The notes beneath the pieces were generated by a model. The model was not told the origin of the DNA. It did no database searches and saw nothing but the letters and a program-made list of their open reading frames with translations. This document shows, one piece after another, positions 47,240-58,902 of a stretch of 64,000 nt of DNA. Every line of letters begins with the position of its first letter. Position 1 is the stretch's first letter. This DNA comes from Gambelia wislizenii (taxonomy: Eukaryota > Chordata > Lepidosauria > Squamata > Crotaphytidae): NCBI GenBank assembly GCA_030847615.1, contig JAUMIR010000002.1:282390028-282454027 (forward strand), read 5' to 3'. A program made the translations under genes and the position numbers.

Positions 47240-48052
47240 CAGGGCTTGTCTACATTAGTGAAATATCCTGAAATGCCCCCCTAATCTGGTCCAATAATGC
47301 AACACGTTACACAGCCCTATCTACACCAGACTCCGAGAATACCACCTGAATCCTTAATCTTAATTTAGAAAACTCAGGTTTCTCCAGAGTTTGCTTGAAA
47401 CTCCAGAGAAAAGTAGTGTGAACAATCCGTCTGCAATGCATTGAGGGGGACAACTGTTTCCCCCCCCCCACTCTCGGCATCACTTCCACTTTCCAAAGGC
47501 AGAGCCCTGGCACTAGTCACTATCTCTGAGAACAGGACAACCAACCAGCCCTGTCGTTGCAAGTTTGGCAACACTTTCTGACCTCAGAAGGAGCCACTAG
47601 CACCAGGGCTCTGCTTTTCTGGTGCACAATCACCCGTTCTGAGGTGAGAAGGAGCAACTAGCCCCTCCATCATGAGGCTGACTGGCGATTCTGACTTCAG
47701 AGAAAGTGACTAGCGCTGGGGGCTTGCAATGACAGGGCTGGCTGCTCCTTCTGACCACAGAGCAGGTGATGGTGCACCAAAAAGCACATCCCCGTGCTAC
47801 TTACCCCAGAACAAGCAATCACGCACCGGAATGGCAGAGCCCTGTTGCTCTTCTGGTCGACAGCACAGCACAACAGAGGTGGCTGGACAGTGGCGTCAGC
47901 AATAGTCCAGCTCCACTGGGAGAAAAAGTCCAAATGCAGGGAAGGTCTGGGGCTTAAATCTGAGCAGGAGTACTCAGAAATTCATGCACTACAAATCTGG
48001 GCCAAAGTAGTCCAAATTTCATCCGGATTTCCCCCCAATGTAGACAAGCCCT
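47240..48052. mobile_element. hAT-like non-autonomous element (B)
   Basis: Counterpart of 13568-14315 with the same terminal repeats, slightly longer inside. Confidence 0.6.
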
Positions 48053-48456
48053 AGGCCATGTATTTCCAGACAAGAGTAGAGACACAAGGAGAGCTTCCTT
48101 CCCCACGGCTGCACTTGAACATCAGAGTACCCCTGCCTCTACGCCTGCCTGAGCCATGGACGCACACAAATGGAGAACCATTGTCTGCGGAGCAATGCAT
48201 GAGTGGAGGATGGGAAAAGCACAGCTACTGCCAAGGGAGGTTTCACCACAGTATCAGTCACATGTTATCCACCAAGGGGGTACAGCTCTTCGGCATTTCT
48301 GCTCTGCCAAATGAGCTTGGTGTTGCACTTCTGCATGTTTGAGGAGGGTGAATTCCCACCCTTGTAATTCCCAGCCTCAAAGACTGAGGTTGCGACAACA
48401 ACCCAGTGAGACCCTAACATTTCTCCCATTCTCACAATTTCAAGGAAAGCTCACGG

Positions 48457-48682
48457 AGGAGATTTTCAGACTACACTTTTATTGTGTTACTATTCCACTT
48501 TAACTGCTCTGGCTTCCTGCTGTGGAATTCTGGGGTTTGTAGTTTAGTGAGGCCTAAGAGCTATCTGGCTGAGAGTTGCAAACGCCCCTCCCTAAACTGC
48601 AAATCCCAGAATTCAACAAGAGGCAGCCATAGCAAATATAGTGGAATAGTAACACTATAACAGTGTTGTCTGAAAATCTAGT
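48457..48682. mobile_element. Palindromic MITE, copy B only
   Basis: The inverted ends AGATTTTCAGACTACAC and GTGTTGTCTGAAAATCT enclose about 200 bp that is itself partly palindromic (GGAATTCTGGGGTTTGTAG against CTGCAAATCCCAGAATTC). A reads AAGCTCACTAAGAG across the site. Superfamily unknown; hAT-like is possible. Confidence 0.65.
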
Positions 48683-48691
48683 AAGAGTGTA

Positions 48692-48922
48692 CAGTTGTCC
48701 CTCCGTATCCACAGATTTGGTATCCACAGATTTAAGTGTTCACGGCTTGAAAATATTCTTTAAAAAAATAATAATCCAAAAAGCAAATGTTGATTTTGCC
48801 ACCTTATATAAAGGATACGATTTTGCTATGCCATTACCTTTTATGGGACTTGAGTATTCATGGATTTTGGTATTCACGAGGGGTCCTGGAACCAAACATC
48901 AGCGAATATGAAGGGACAACTG
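48692..48922. mobile_element. Tigger-like MITE (B)
   Basis: Flanked by TA on both sides, confirming the element ends. Counterpart of 14728-14957. Confidence 0.75.
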
Positions 48923-49204
48923 TATTTCTGTATACGGGTAGGAAGATCAGACTCAGAACTGAGTAGGAAATCTCAACTCTGTAGGCCAGAACAGGAATTT
49001 TTCTGAGCATGGACAACCTCTTACACAGGGCACAGTCTTCAGCATTGCTTGTTGGGGGACATGTTTACTTGTTATCTTTGCCCACAAAGGGCTCCCATTC
49101 TGGTGTATACGTTCTTGGTCTCTCCTTATGCCCTGCAAATCCCATTGACTACGTATTTTAGAACACTGTAAGTTTGTGGAAGTAACTTATACGTGCATTA
49201 TAAG

Positions 49205-50365
49205 TAACTTTATTGGCTCCATTTCAATTTGTGCAGCCTGAGAATGTGGACAAGATCCTTGGAGAGGTGAGAGCCACCACATGTATACTGGATCCTTGCT
49301 CATCCTGGCTTCTGAAAGCAGCTAGAGAGGGACTGGCCAAGTGGGTAACGGAAGTGGTGAATGCCTTGCTGCAACAAGGAAAGTTTCCATCCTGCCTAAA
49401 AGAGGCTCCGGTGAGGCCGTTACTAAAAAAAGGCCTCCCTGGATCCCACTATTCTGAATAATTTTCGGCCAATCACTAATATCCCATTTTAGGGGAAGGT
49501 TCTTGAATGTGTGGTGACCTTCCAGCTCCAGGGATTTCTGGATGAAAGGCTCCAGACCTGGCTATGAGATGAAGACAGCTTTGGCCACCTTGATAGATGA
49601 CCTACGCAAGGAAATGGACAGGAGTAGTATGGCCCTGTCAGTTCTCCTGGACCTCTCAGCAACTTTTGATACTTAATCCAGACAAGACAGGTGCTCCTGG
49701 TCAGTTGAAAGGCAGATCAGGGAATATGGACTCTACCTGTGCTGGATGGGGTCACACTCCCCCACACTCCTCACTCTCAGGCTCACAGCTTGGGTCTTCT
49801 CCTGGACTCAACGCTGAACTGGGATGCCCAGGTTTCAGCACTGGCCAGGAGTACATTTGCAGAGCTCAAACCGGTGTGTCAGCTGTGCCCATTCCTTCAA
49901 ACATCAGATCTGGCTACAGTGACATATGCCTTGATTACATCCCTGCAAGGGTTCTAAGATCCTCAGGAGAAGACTTTCTCTTGGTCCTGCCACCAACACA
50001 GGCTCATCTGGTGAGGACAAAAGAGAGAGGCTTCTCGGTGGCTGCTCCCACCCTCTGCAATTCCCTTCCTCAGGAGGCTAGGCTGGCCCCCTCCCTAATT
50101 TCCTTTCACCAGAAGCCAAAGAAATTCATATGCAAGCAGGCCTTTCATACATAGCTGGGCTAATGGAGGTTTATTATTGGCTTGTGTTTATACTTTTATT
50201 TTGTTTATCTTTATCGTTTAACTTTTATATGTTTGATGTGATTTTACATTTTTATATTATTAATGGTTTTAAATTATATTTTATGTGATATTTTGTGAGC
50301 CACCTTGGGTCCCTTCTGGGAGAAAGGTGGCATAGACATTGAATAAAACAAAATAAATCAATTAA
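49205..50365 (+). mobile_element. CR1/L2-clade LINE (B)
   Basis: Counterpart of 15240-16400 with the same internal deletion, which therefore predates the A/B duplication. Confidence 0.8.
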
Positions 50366-50672
50366 TGCCAGTGCTGTGGCTTTGGGGAGAGAGGAAAAGG
50401 CAGGCACAGCTCCATCATGCAAGGGCCCAGCAGCTGAGAAAGATCCTTCTTTCACACCCATCTGCCACAGTGGTGGCCCTGAGGGAGAGAAGAAGAGGCA
50501 AGTACAGAGCCATTGCGCCCAGGCCTCGTCTGTGTCCTGTCTTTTGAAACTGCAAATGAAGACCCGTTTCCTCAGGAAAGTATATGATAGATATGAATCT
50601 CAATGATACTATGATTATTCAGAAAACACGTGAAACTTCAGTAGGAAAAGAAATAACTTTTTAATGAATGAT

Positions 50673-51020
50673 TTACAAAAACATGTGTCCCAACAATAAT
50701 ACAAAAAATAGCCTGATTCTTGCTATGGGAAAGGCAAAAACCCTACATCGCTTCAGCCAATTGCAGATTGTAGGTAAAATTCCTTCCCAGCCCATCAACC
50801 AGCGGCTAACCTCAGTCCATAGCAAGGGGATGGGAAAGTGACAAAAGGATGCGGGTGGGGGGGTATAAGGAATAACAACACACAATAACAATAGAAAACA
50901 TAGAATACATATAAGAAATAACACATGTGCTGATACAATAGTGGACTTCATCTGTAAGGCATTTCCTCTTCTCCTCTTCACATGTTCTGAACTTTCCTGA
51001 TTCTGAGGACACGTGGGCTC
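50673..51020 (-). CDS. Terminal exon with frameshifted tail (B)
   Basis: Same acceptor and membrane segment as A. One base is missing near 50793 relative to A and D, so the frame leaves the A tail after SRWL, loses the NFT sequon and the A stop, and runs on to 50673 with a new hydrophobic end (core LFFVLLLGHMFL). The stop falls just upstream of the polyadenylation signal. B probably encodes a different C-terminus or is decaying. Confidence 0.5.
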   Translation of the reverse strand, partial: EPTCPQNQESSEHVKRRRGNALQMKSTIVSAHVLFLICILCFLLLLCVVIPYTPPPASFCHFPIPLLWTEVSRWLMGWEGILPTICNWLKRCRVFAFPIARIRLFFVLLLGHMFL

Positions 51021-51996
51021 CTGTGGGAAACACAAAATGGTGTCAGTATTGTGGCTTTGCTCCTCCTCCTTTTCCATACTGGCAGCCAAACCAAAGGGAG
51101 TGAGTGTGTGTGTGGACAGAGGGAGCTGTCAGGGTGCAACCCACAGAATTCTGATTCACTTGATCTCTACAACTGCTATGGGAGATGTTGCCACGGCTGC
51201 ATCTCCTGCCCACGTGGTCTCATCATGGAAACTCCCACAACCAGTGCTGCAGGGATGGAGGAAAAGAGAAGTCAGGTGTCCCTGGTTTTGCTTTGGGCAG
51301 ATGGGATGCCCACCCATACCAATTATGAGACTTGAAGGGGGTGCCAGGAGCTGGACTTCTCCCTTCCCTCCTGCGCAACCCTCCTGGTTCCATTGAGGCT
51401 TACAAGAAAGCCATGGCAGGAACAGGTGCTCCTCTAGGAGAGAGGAAGAGAAGAAAGGGTTGGGAGGCAGAATACCACAGGCTTCTATTTATGGCATTTA
51501 TCCCCCTTCTGGCCAAGCCTTCCTCCTCTGGCCATCAGCCATTTCGCTGGCAGGGCGTAGTGTAGGGAAGAGAGAGTGAAGTGAGGGGGGGGGGAGTTGG
51601 ATTTGGCTGCTAGAGAGGAAGAGCAGGAGGAGCAGAACAGCCTGGGAAGGGTTGGGGGGCCAGGGCAGTTGCCTTTGGGGTGTTGCCACTGTGCTCCATG
51701 GTAGTGGCAACACAGGCCGATGAGGATTGGGTTGGGTTCGGGGAATCACAAGAGAGACGGGGGTGCTCCACCTCCTCCCAGATGGGGCTAAGGGTTAAAG
51801 ATGGCCTTCCTCTCCTCTTGAGGACAGATGACAACCATCTGCCCTTGGACCTGCATTGATCTCTCAGGTGCTTCCTTGGAGACTGCATTACCCCGCATCC
51901 TCCTTCTCTGCCCCCTGGTCTCCTGAAGACTAGGGGTGGGACTTCCTTGGGTCAGGAGGCAGAGCAGCACACCCGCATCTGTTCCCCTAAAAGCAC

Positions 51997-52050
51997 CTTC
52001 CCTTTTGAGCTGCAGCACAGCCAGACAATCCTTTCTTGTGCCTCAGGGAC
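51997..52050 (-). CDS. Exon, 54 nt (B)
   Basis: Counterpart of 18029-18082; the frame is intact and starts VPEAQERIVWLCC. Confidence 0.42.
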
Positions 52051-52329
52051 CTGAAAGACAAGAAGAAAAGGATATTCAGAAAGCTGTTTCTCCTCAAATT
52101 TTTGGCTCCCTTAGTCAAAAAGTGCTCAACAGGAAGGGAAAGGGCATGAAAAGGATGGCAAGCAAAGCCTGGTGTGCAGATCAACACCAATCATCCCACA
52201 CCTGCGCCCCTCACAGGACCATCTTGGAGTGAGGCAACATACAACACGTCCCCTTGGCACCATGCTAACTTCTGGCAGGGGAGGGTGGGTGTGGCTTTTC
52301 TATGGCGCCCACTTGGCCACACCTCCTAC

Positions 52330-52420
52330 CTTATCCGTACAGACTGAGGAGGGTGGGGCAGAAATATGTGAGGCCTCTTCTTGGTCGTCATCTTCTCCTT
52401 GTCCTTCCCAGCTCAGAGTC
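52330..52420 (-). CDS. Type II exon, 91 nt (B)
   Basis: Counterpart of 18362-18452. Reads TLSWEGQGEDDDQEEAS...; the phase-0 frame has TGA here, so phase 2 is the only open one. Confidence 0.5.
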
Positions 52421-52591
52421 CTGAGAACAGAGGTGAAGGATAATCAGACCTCATCTCCCAAGAGGCAAGATCTGCCAGGTGAAGAATGACCTTGGAACCA
52501 TGGATGAGATTAGATTCTCTTTTGCTTAGAAGAGATTACCTTGATGTGATGGAGGTTAAGGCTCCCACTCTGACTCTTCCAAGCTACTCAC

Positions 52592-52624
52592 ATCATCCAG
52601 AGTATCTTCCTCCTCCGTGGAGTC
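52592..52624 (-). CDS. Short type I-like exon, 33 nt (B)
   Basis: Counterpart of 18624-18656 with the same peptide DSTEEEDTLDD and a GTGAGT donor. Confidence 0.38.
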
Positions 52625-52988
52625 CTGTCAATGAGAGTCATTGATTTCAACCTCCAGCTCTATCTCAACACAAGCCAGGACTACAGATTGGAGCACCATA
52701 GGAACTCAGAGAACCCAAAGAGAGAGAGGCCGTGGAAAGATATTAATATTTTTCATTTATGTTCTTCCAACCCACTACAGCTGCCAAGAAAGGCACTATG
52801 AAAGTATTTCCTTCAAAGCTTGGACATCAAAATTGTAGTCAACAAATGCAAAATTGTATCCCTCTCTGTGAGTCTTGGCCTTGCCCATCCTGCAACATCC
52901 CTTGTAGCTGCTCTTCATATGAGGGGCACCCTTCAGTCCACCCTCGCCCTTCTTTTTGGCGGGGGGGGGGCAGCCTTTCCTTCCTTAC

Positions 52989-53046
52989 CCAAGTGCTGGA
53001 AGACTCTTCCATCTCGGAACATCTCTTCTGGAGGGACTCCAATGCT
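52989..53046 (-). CDS. Type II exon, 58 nt (B)
   Basis: Counterpart of 19020-19077; one Ser to Cys change (LQKRCSEM). Confidence 0.58.
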
Positions 53047-53286
53047 CTAGGGAAAAAAGTCCCACACAGATAAGAATATAAAGTCCAAAGAGGAGCCCCC
53101 CAATACTAGATTGCAGGGGACTCCTCTGAGTCGCAACCCAAGAGCGGCCAGCAAGCCAGCTCCTGCTCTTCTCTCTTCGGAAATCAGAGCACCAGAGGGT
53201 GTTTCAGCAGGATTCTGCCACTGAGTATGGAGGACCCATACCACAGCTGGACCTTTCCTCTTCTCCCGCAGCAGAGGAAGGCCTAC

Positions 53287-53372
53287 CTGTCTGAATTGGG
53301 ATTACGCTCCCGCACCTCCGTCTTCAGAGTGCTGATGTTAGCCAGAGTGTCTTCCAGATCCTCCGATGAATC
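53287..53372 (-). CDS. Type I exon, 86 nt (B)
   Basis: Counterpart of 19321-19406. Frame, length and both splice sites are conserved. Confidence 0.6.
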
Positions 53373-53502
53373 CTGTGAATCAGATTCATTCCCTTAGTCA
53401 CTCCCACCTTCCGCTGAATCTGAGAAAGCAGGGAAATCATCTCCCCAACCCAGCCCCTGCTCAGATACTGCTTGACCCTCTTCTCTACACTTTCGCACTT
53501 AC

Positions 53503-53560
53503 CCATCCGCTAGAAGAGGACTCCTCATCACTGGCCTCCTTGTCCGTGGTCTCCAGGAGA
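53503..53560 (-). CDS. Type II exon, 58 nt (B)
   Basis: Counterpart of 19537-19594; unchanged. Confidence 0.58.
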
Positions 53561-53886
53561 CTATCAGGAAAACAACAACAACAGACTATTTAGAAATGAA
53601 AGAAACAAGTCCACCTGAATTAGCCCAGATGCCTCAGCCATTCTTTCTCTCCAGTCCAGAGCAGCTGGGGATTCCTGAGCACACTAAGGATGAAAATGGA
53701 GGCTGTGCCTCCTCCTCACATCCATGAACATGATTTTGACTCTTGCCACCCTGTCACCTGGTGACAAAGTGCCCCATGCCAGCTCTGGAGATCAACAGGC
53801 CTTCCCTGTCAGTTCCCCAGCTGACTTGTGAGATACAGGGACCACAGCAGGAGCTGCTCCCCACCCCCAAAGTGAGAAGAGGGTAC

Positions 53887-53954
53887 CTCTCTGAATCGGA
53901 GGGAGTGTCCAGGCTCCTGATGCTGGCAGGCGTCCCCTCTACGGCCAAGGAATC
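53887..53954 (-). CDS. Type I exon, cassette repeat 1 (B)
   Basis: Counterpart of 19909-19976; frame intact. Confidence 0.62.
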
Positions 53955-54058
53955 CTGTGAAAGAAAGAGAAGAGCAAAGTGGCTATGTGGGCACTTCCAC
54001 TGAAACAGGACCCCTCCCTCATCCCTGAAATGTAATGCTCCTCCTCTTTCTTCCTTAC

Positions 54059-54131
54059 CCAAGAGAAGAGAGAGCTTTCCAGACTAAAGGTCCTAGACTG
54101 GTCCTCCTTCCTGATGGCTTCCTGGGGGTCA
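54059..54131 (-). CDS. Type II exon, cassette repeat 1 (B)
   Basis: Counterpart of 20081-20153; starts DPQEAIRKEDQSRTF. Confidence 0.62.
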
Positions 54132-54342
54132 CTAACGGGGCAAAGAAGCCACAAGACATCAGTACCACCTCCCTTCTGCAGCCATGTTGAATGGGAGCAA
54201 GGTCTCCTTGTGGACCCTGCCACTGCAGTGCTCACAGCTCTTTGCAAGAGAGGTTGCATTTCCAAAGGAAAGTGGAAAGTTTGGACTTCAGTGAGTTTTG
54301 CATCAGAACTAACGACCATGGTGGGACATTCAGAGAGGGTAC

Positions 54343-54410
54343 CTCTCTGAATCAGAGGGAGTGTCCAGGCTCCTGAGGCTGGCAGGTGTTCCCTCCACGG
54401 CCAAGGAATC
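54343..54410 (-). CDS. Type I exon, cassette repeat 2 (B)
   Basis: Counterpart of 20366-20433 with one Ile to Leu change (PASLRSLD). Confidence 0.62.
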
Positions 54411-54514
54411 CTGTGAAGAATAATGAAGGGCAAAGTGGCTATTTCGGCACTTGCATTGAACCCCAACCCCCTTCTCTTTCCCGAAATGTGATCCTTCTCC
54501 TCTTTCGTCCTTAC

Positions 54515-54593
54515 CCAAGAGAGGAGAGAGTTTTCCGTACTGCAGGTCTCACCCTGTTCCTCCTCCCTGCTGGCTTCCTGTGGGTCCAGAACA
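54515..54593 (-). CDS. Type II exon, cassette repeat 2 (B)
   Basis: Counterpart of 20538-20616; one Ser to Gly change (EEQGETC). Confidence 0.62.
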
Positions 54594-54917
54594 CTAAGGA
54601 GGCAAAGAAGCCGCAAGATGTCAGCAGCACCTCATTTTAGCAGCCATGCTAAATGGAAGCAAGGGCTCCTAGTGGACACTGCCACTGCAATGCACACAGC
54701 TCTTTGCGAGAGTTTGCATTTCCAAAGGAAAATGGAAAGGTTGGACTTCAATCCATGGGATCTATTTTCTTACTCTATGAGTTTTGCAATCGGAACTAAG
54801 CACCACGGTGCCAGGGAGGGGTGCATGTGTCTCATCCACTTCTTTCAACTTTCCTCTTAGGGAAGAGGCTGCAAAACCTTGCTCTCTCCTCTGCCTCTTC
54901 AGCAGAGAATGGCCTAC

Positions 54918-54994
54918 CTGGCTGAAGGCTCTACCTCCTGGCTCTTCAAGCTGTCGATGCTGCACACTGTGTCCTCTTCCTCTTCTGTTGAATC
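54918..54994 (-). CDS. Type I exon, 77 nt (B)
   Basis: Counterpart of 20849-20925; starts DSTEEEEDTVC. B keeps about 90 bp next to this exon that A has lost. Confidence 0.58.
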
Positions 54995-55426
54995 CTAAGG
55001 AGCAGATTCATTCATTTATTCCCTCATGCACAAACCTGATATGAAGTGGTGGGAGAGGGCAACCAAAGGGTGTTTATACCTTTCCCCAGCTACCATATTT
55101 TCCTGGGCAATTCTGTCTGAATTTTGCAGAACTGCAGGGAAGCGATGCGGAAAGGGGAAAGGAGATGTAGAAGGGATGGATGTGGGAAAGATAAAGGGTT
55201 TGGCCCTTTGATGCTGGCACATCCCTGCCTCCAAGCCCAACCCTGCTTGGCCAACTATAAGGAAGCACTCTCCTCTGCTGGCTCATCGAATGGGAGGTTA
55301 AGACCTGAGGCTACATCCAACCCTAGCTCTCTCCATATTGGCCTTCCTGCACCACAGTATCAAAAGGATGGGGAGAGAGAACTGCCCCATTTGTGAGTTG
55401 GGGGTGGTCTGCCTTTCCTTCCTTAC

Positions 55427-55502
55427 CAACGTGGTATGAGAAACTTCCTCAGTGAAAGTCGCGAAATGCTCTTCAACACCAGCTCCTTTCGACTCCAGGG
55501 CA
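55427..55502 (-). CDS. Type II exon, 76 nt (B)
   Basis: Counterpart of 21386-21461. Several replacement changes (GAGVEEHFATFTEEV, end SHTTL), but the frame and splice sites are kept. Confidence 0.58.
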
Positions 55503-55766
55503 CTGAAAGGAGAAAGAATTCATACTGTTAAAGCAGTGTGCATACAAATTTTTTGAAAAAGGATTGAAAAGATGGTGACAGGATTACATGGGCAAGATTA
55601 GCAGTATAAAAAAGATAGTACTACCAGAGTTGTTTCTAGGAAACCATTTCCAAAGAAAGTTGGAGATCCAAAATCATTTAGATGAGAGGCAAATCTATTG
55701 CAAAACATGGTATCATATTTTCAGGTAGCCTCTGAGTAATCGTAAGTATGTAGTGGAAGATTAAAG

Positions 55767-56067
55767 AGGGCTTGTTTTCTGCTGCTCCAGAGACTGGAAC
55801 ACGGAGCAATGGATGCAAGCTCCAGGAACAGAGATTCCACCTCAACATGAGGAGGAACTTTTTGACAGTAAGAGCTGTTCGGCCGTGGAACACCCTCCCT
55901 CGGAGCGTGGTGGGGTCTCCTTCCTTGGAGGTCTTTAAACAGAGGCTGGATTGCTATCTGTCGGGGATGCTTTGATCAAGATTTCCTGTGTGGCAGGGAG
56001 TTGGACTGGATGCCCCTTGTGGTCTCTTCCATATCTATAATTCTATGATTCTATGATTCTATGACAT
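55767..56067 (+). mobile_element. CR1 3' fragment, copy B only
   Basis: GCTTGTTTTCTGCTGCTCC to three ATTCTATG repeats. A passes directly from AAGGAGG to GACATAGGGGG near 21752. Confidence 0.8.
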
Positions 56068-58182
56068 AGGGAGCTGGGTATGTTTAGCCTCGAAAAAGAT
56101 AGTTAAGGGGCAATATGATAGCCCTGTTTAAGTATTTGTGCTTTTTTATTATTATTATTTATTTATTCAAGCTTTAAGTAGTCATGAAGACAGTATTTCA
56201 ATTTTAGTACATAAATCATTTACAAATTATTAAGGCGATTAATTAAATGCATCTAAACAAATTTTTTGTTACTTAATTTCCATTAAGTCACATTATCAAC
56301 TCAAAGCTAACCATAAGACCATTATTAACTCAAAAAAAAATTAACCATAAATCCATTATCATTCTGAGGCATTACTTCTTAAACTTCCATTTCCGTTTCC
56401 TTTACTTCCCCCCTCCTTCGACTTCCTTAGTATTATAAAGCCAAGGATTTTCTATTATTGATCCTTTCCTCCCACATCTTTGCTTCGAAAGAACCTTCCT
56501 CTGATATTTCCTTATATTTCATACTCAACCCGTACCTATATTATCTATATGCTTATATTAACCATATTTGATTTTTTTCCTTGTAATTTGTCCTTTTACA
56601 TATTAGCTTATATTATTTAACTACAATTGAAGCTTCTCCTGCCATCTTACTTCTATTTTTCCTTTCTAATTGATACAGGTCTGTAATAACTTCTTATAAG
56701 TACCCACGTTTAACCAGGTATTCATCTATACCTTTCCATTCTTTGTTCATTTCATCCACATTTCTTTTATTTATTATTCTTGCTAATTTATCGTTATCTT
56801 TCATCTCTAGTATTTTCCCTAACCATTCTTCTGGCTCTGGAGGTTCCTTCTTTTTCCATCTGGTTGCGATCTTTATTCTAGCGGTTGTTACTAGATACAG
56901 TAGGACTCTCCAATATCTTTGTTGTAGGTATCTTTCTAGTACTGAAGTTATATTTAACAAATACAGTTTAGGTTCCATAGCGAACTTAACCCCCAGCATC
57001 TTTTGTATTATTCCATGTCTCTTTGCCCAAAAAGTTTTTATAACTGGACATGCCCACCACATATGATATAGGGATCCCACTTCTTTTTCACATCTCCAGC
57101 ATTTCTTATTTTCTAATTTATAGATTTTACTTAGTCTTGCCGGTGTAAGATACCACCTATTTACTACTTTAAAATAGTTCTCTTTGAGATCTTGATTAGC
57201 TGTGAATTTATTTGTTCTGGCCCACGCATTTTCCCATTCCTCTAACGTTATGGGGTCACCTATATCCCTTGCCCATCTTATCATGGTGTCTTTTACCAGT
57301 TCTTTTTCTAGTTCTCTTTCTAACATTACTTTATATAATTTTACAGTGTTCTTCTTTCCTGTTCCCCATATTATCTTATCTATATCATTCTGTTCTTGCA
57401 TAAAACCATATTTCTTTTTGTCTTCGTCAAATCTCTCTTTTATTTGATAATATGTAAACCAATTTGTTTCCATCCCTTGTCTTTGCATTTCCTCTCTTGG
57501 TTTCATACGAAATTCTGCCCCCTTCACCAGTTCTATTAAATCTTTATATCTGAACCATTCTTCTTTTTTCTTCCATTTTATTTGAAAGGCTTCTACTGGA
57601 GACAACCATAAAGGGATGGCATGGTAGCATCTATGTTTTATGTATTTCCAGATCTTTTATTAGTGGCCCTCTCACTGTATGATTATGAAATTCTTTTTCT
57701 ACCTTTGCTTTTTTGTACCATAAGTACGCATGGGATCCACATCTCAAATTGCCACATTCCAAGTTTAGTATTTTAGTATTGTCTAATCTTATCCAACTAC
57801 TGATCCAACTTATTCCACAAGCTTCCCCCCCCCTCTGATCTTTCGCTTCTATTAATGTTGACCATTTTATTCGTGGCTTAAGGCCATTCCAAATAAAATC
57901 TTTTAAGTCTTTTGTCCATTCTGCAAATGGTTTATCATTATTCAAAATTACTAAATTCTGAAAGAGGAAAATCATCCTCGGTAAGATGTTAATTTTTACT
58001 GTTGCAATTTTCCCTAACAGTGATAAACCCATTTTTTGCCATCTCTTTAGATCTTCTTTTACTCCTTTCCATATTTTTTTATAATTGTTCTCAAATAACT
58101 CTTTATTCCTTTTACAAATACAAATTCCCTAGTATTTTGTTCTGGTTTCAATTCTGCACTCCGATTTATTTTTTAATTTTAG

Positions 58183-58437
58183 AAAGTTGAAGAAAAGAAT
58201 AAACAACAAGAGAAAGAAAAGGAGGGAATAGTATCAGAATTAAAAGAAGTCGAACAAGAAGTAATACGAAAAGATACCCGGAGAGAATACGTAAGAGACG
58301 AAGAAGAATTAGGAGGAAAAGAAGAAGAGGAGGAAGAAGAAGAAATAAGAGGAGAAGAAGAAATAGAGAAAGAGGACGACAGTAAAGAGGAAGAAGAAGA
58401 AGAAGAAAGGGAAGAAGAGAAGGAGACGGGATATTAA
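58183..58437 (+). mobile_element. L1 ORF1 C-terminal tail, strongly Glu-rich
   Basis: Open frame up to TAA at 58435, starting KVEEKNKQQEKEKEG and ending in Glu runs before EKETGY. It sits 40 bases before the ORF2 start, the normal L1 order. Confidence 0.65.
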
Positions 58438-58479
58438 GAGTAGAACAAATAATTTAGATTAAGAAAGATACAAAACAAC

Positions 58480-58902
58480 ATGACTTTAACCATAACTACG
58501 TGGAACGTGAAAGGGCTAAACACACCTGAGAAAAGAAGGAAAGTTTACCGTTACCTTGAGAAACAGAAGACAGATATAATATCTATTCAAGAGACCAGAA
58601 TAAGAAGGCAAGATGCAAATTATCTAAGAAATAAGAAATTAGGACAAGTATTTTACTCAGCTGATAACAAGAAGAAAAAAGGAGTGGCAATTTACATGAA
58701 GAAGAACTATGAGGCAAAAGAGATCATGAAAGACAAAAATGGACATTATATAGGGGTAGAAATAAGATTAACAGATTGGAAATTAATATTAATAGCAATT
58801 TATGCCCCCCCCCCCAGAGAAGAAAAGAGAATTTTACAACTCATTGAGAATGGAATTGGAAAACCTAAAAGAGAGCAACATAATAATCACAGGAGACTTT
58901 AA
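58480..58902 (+). mobile_element. L1 ORF2 start, apurinic-type endonuclease (B)
   Basis: ATG at 58480 opens ITTWNVKGLN, with QETRI and the expected IYAPP segment near 58800. A run of C at 58806-58815 causes a frameshift, and the endonuclease continues in another frame (IIITGDFNGVLDRQ at 58880-58921; LSDHNSIK near 59155-59185). Broken copy. Confidence 0.85.
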
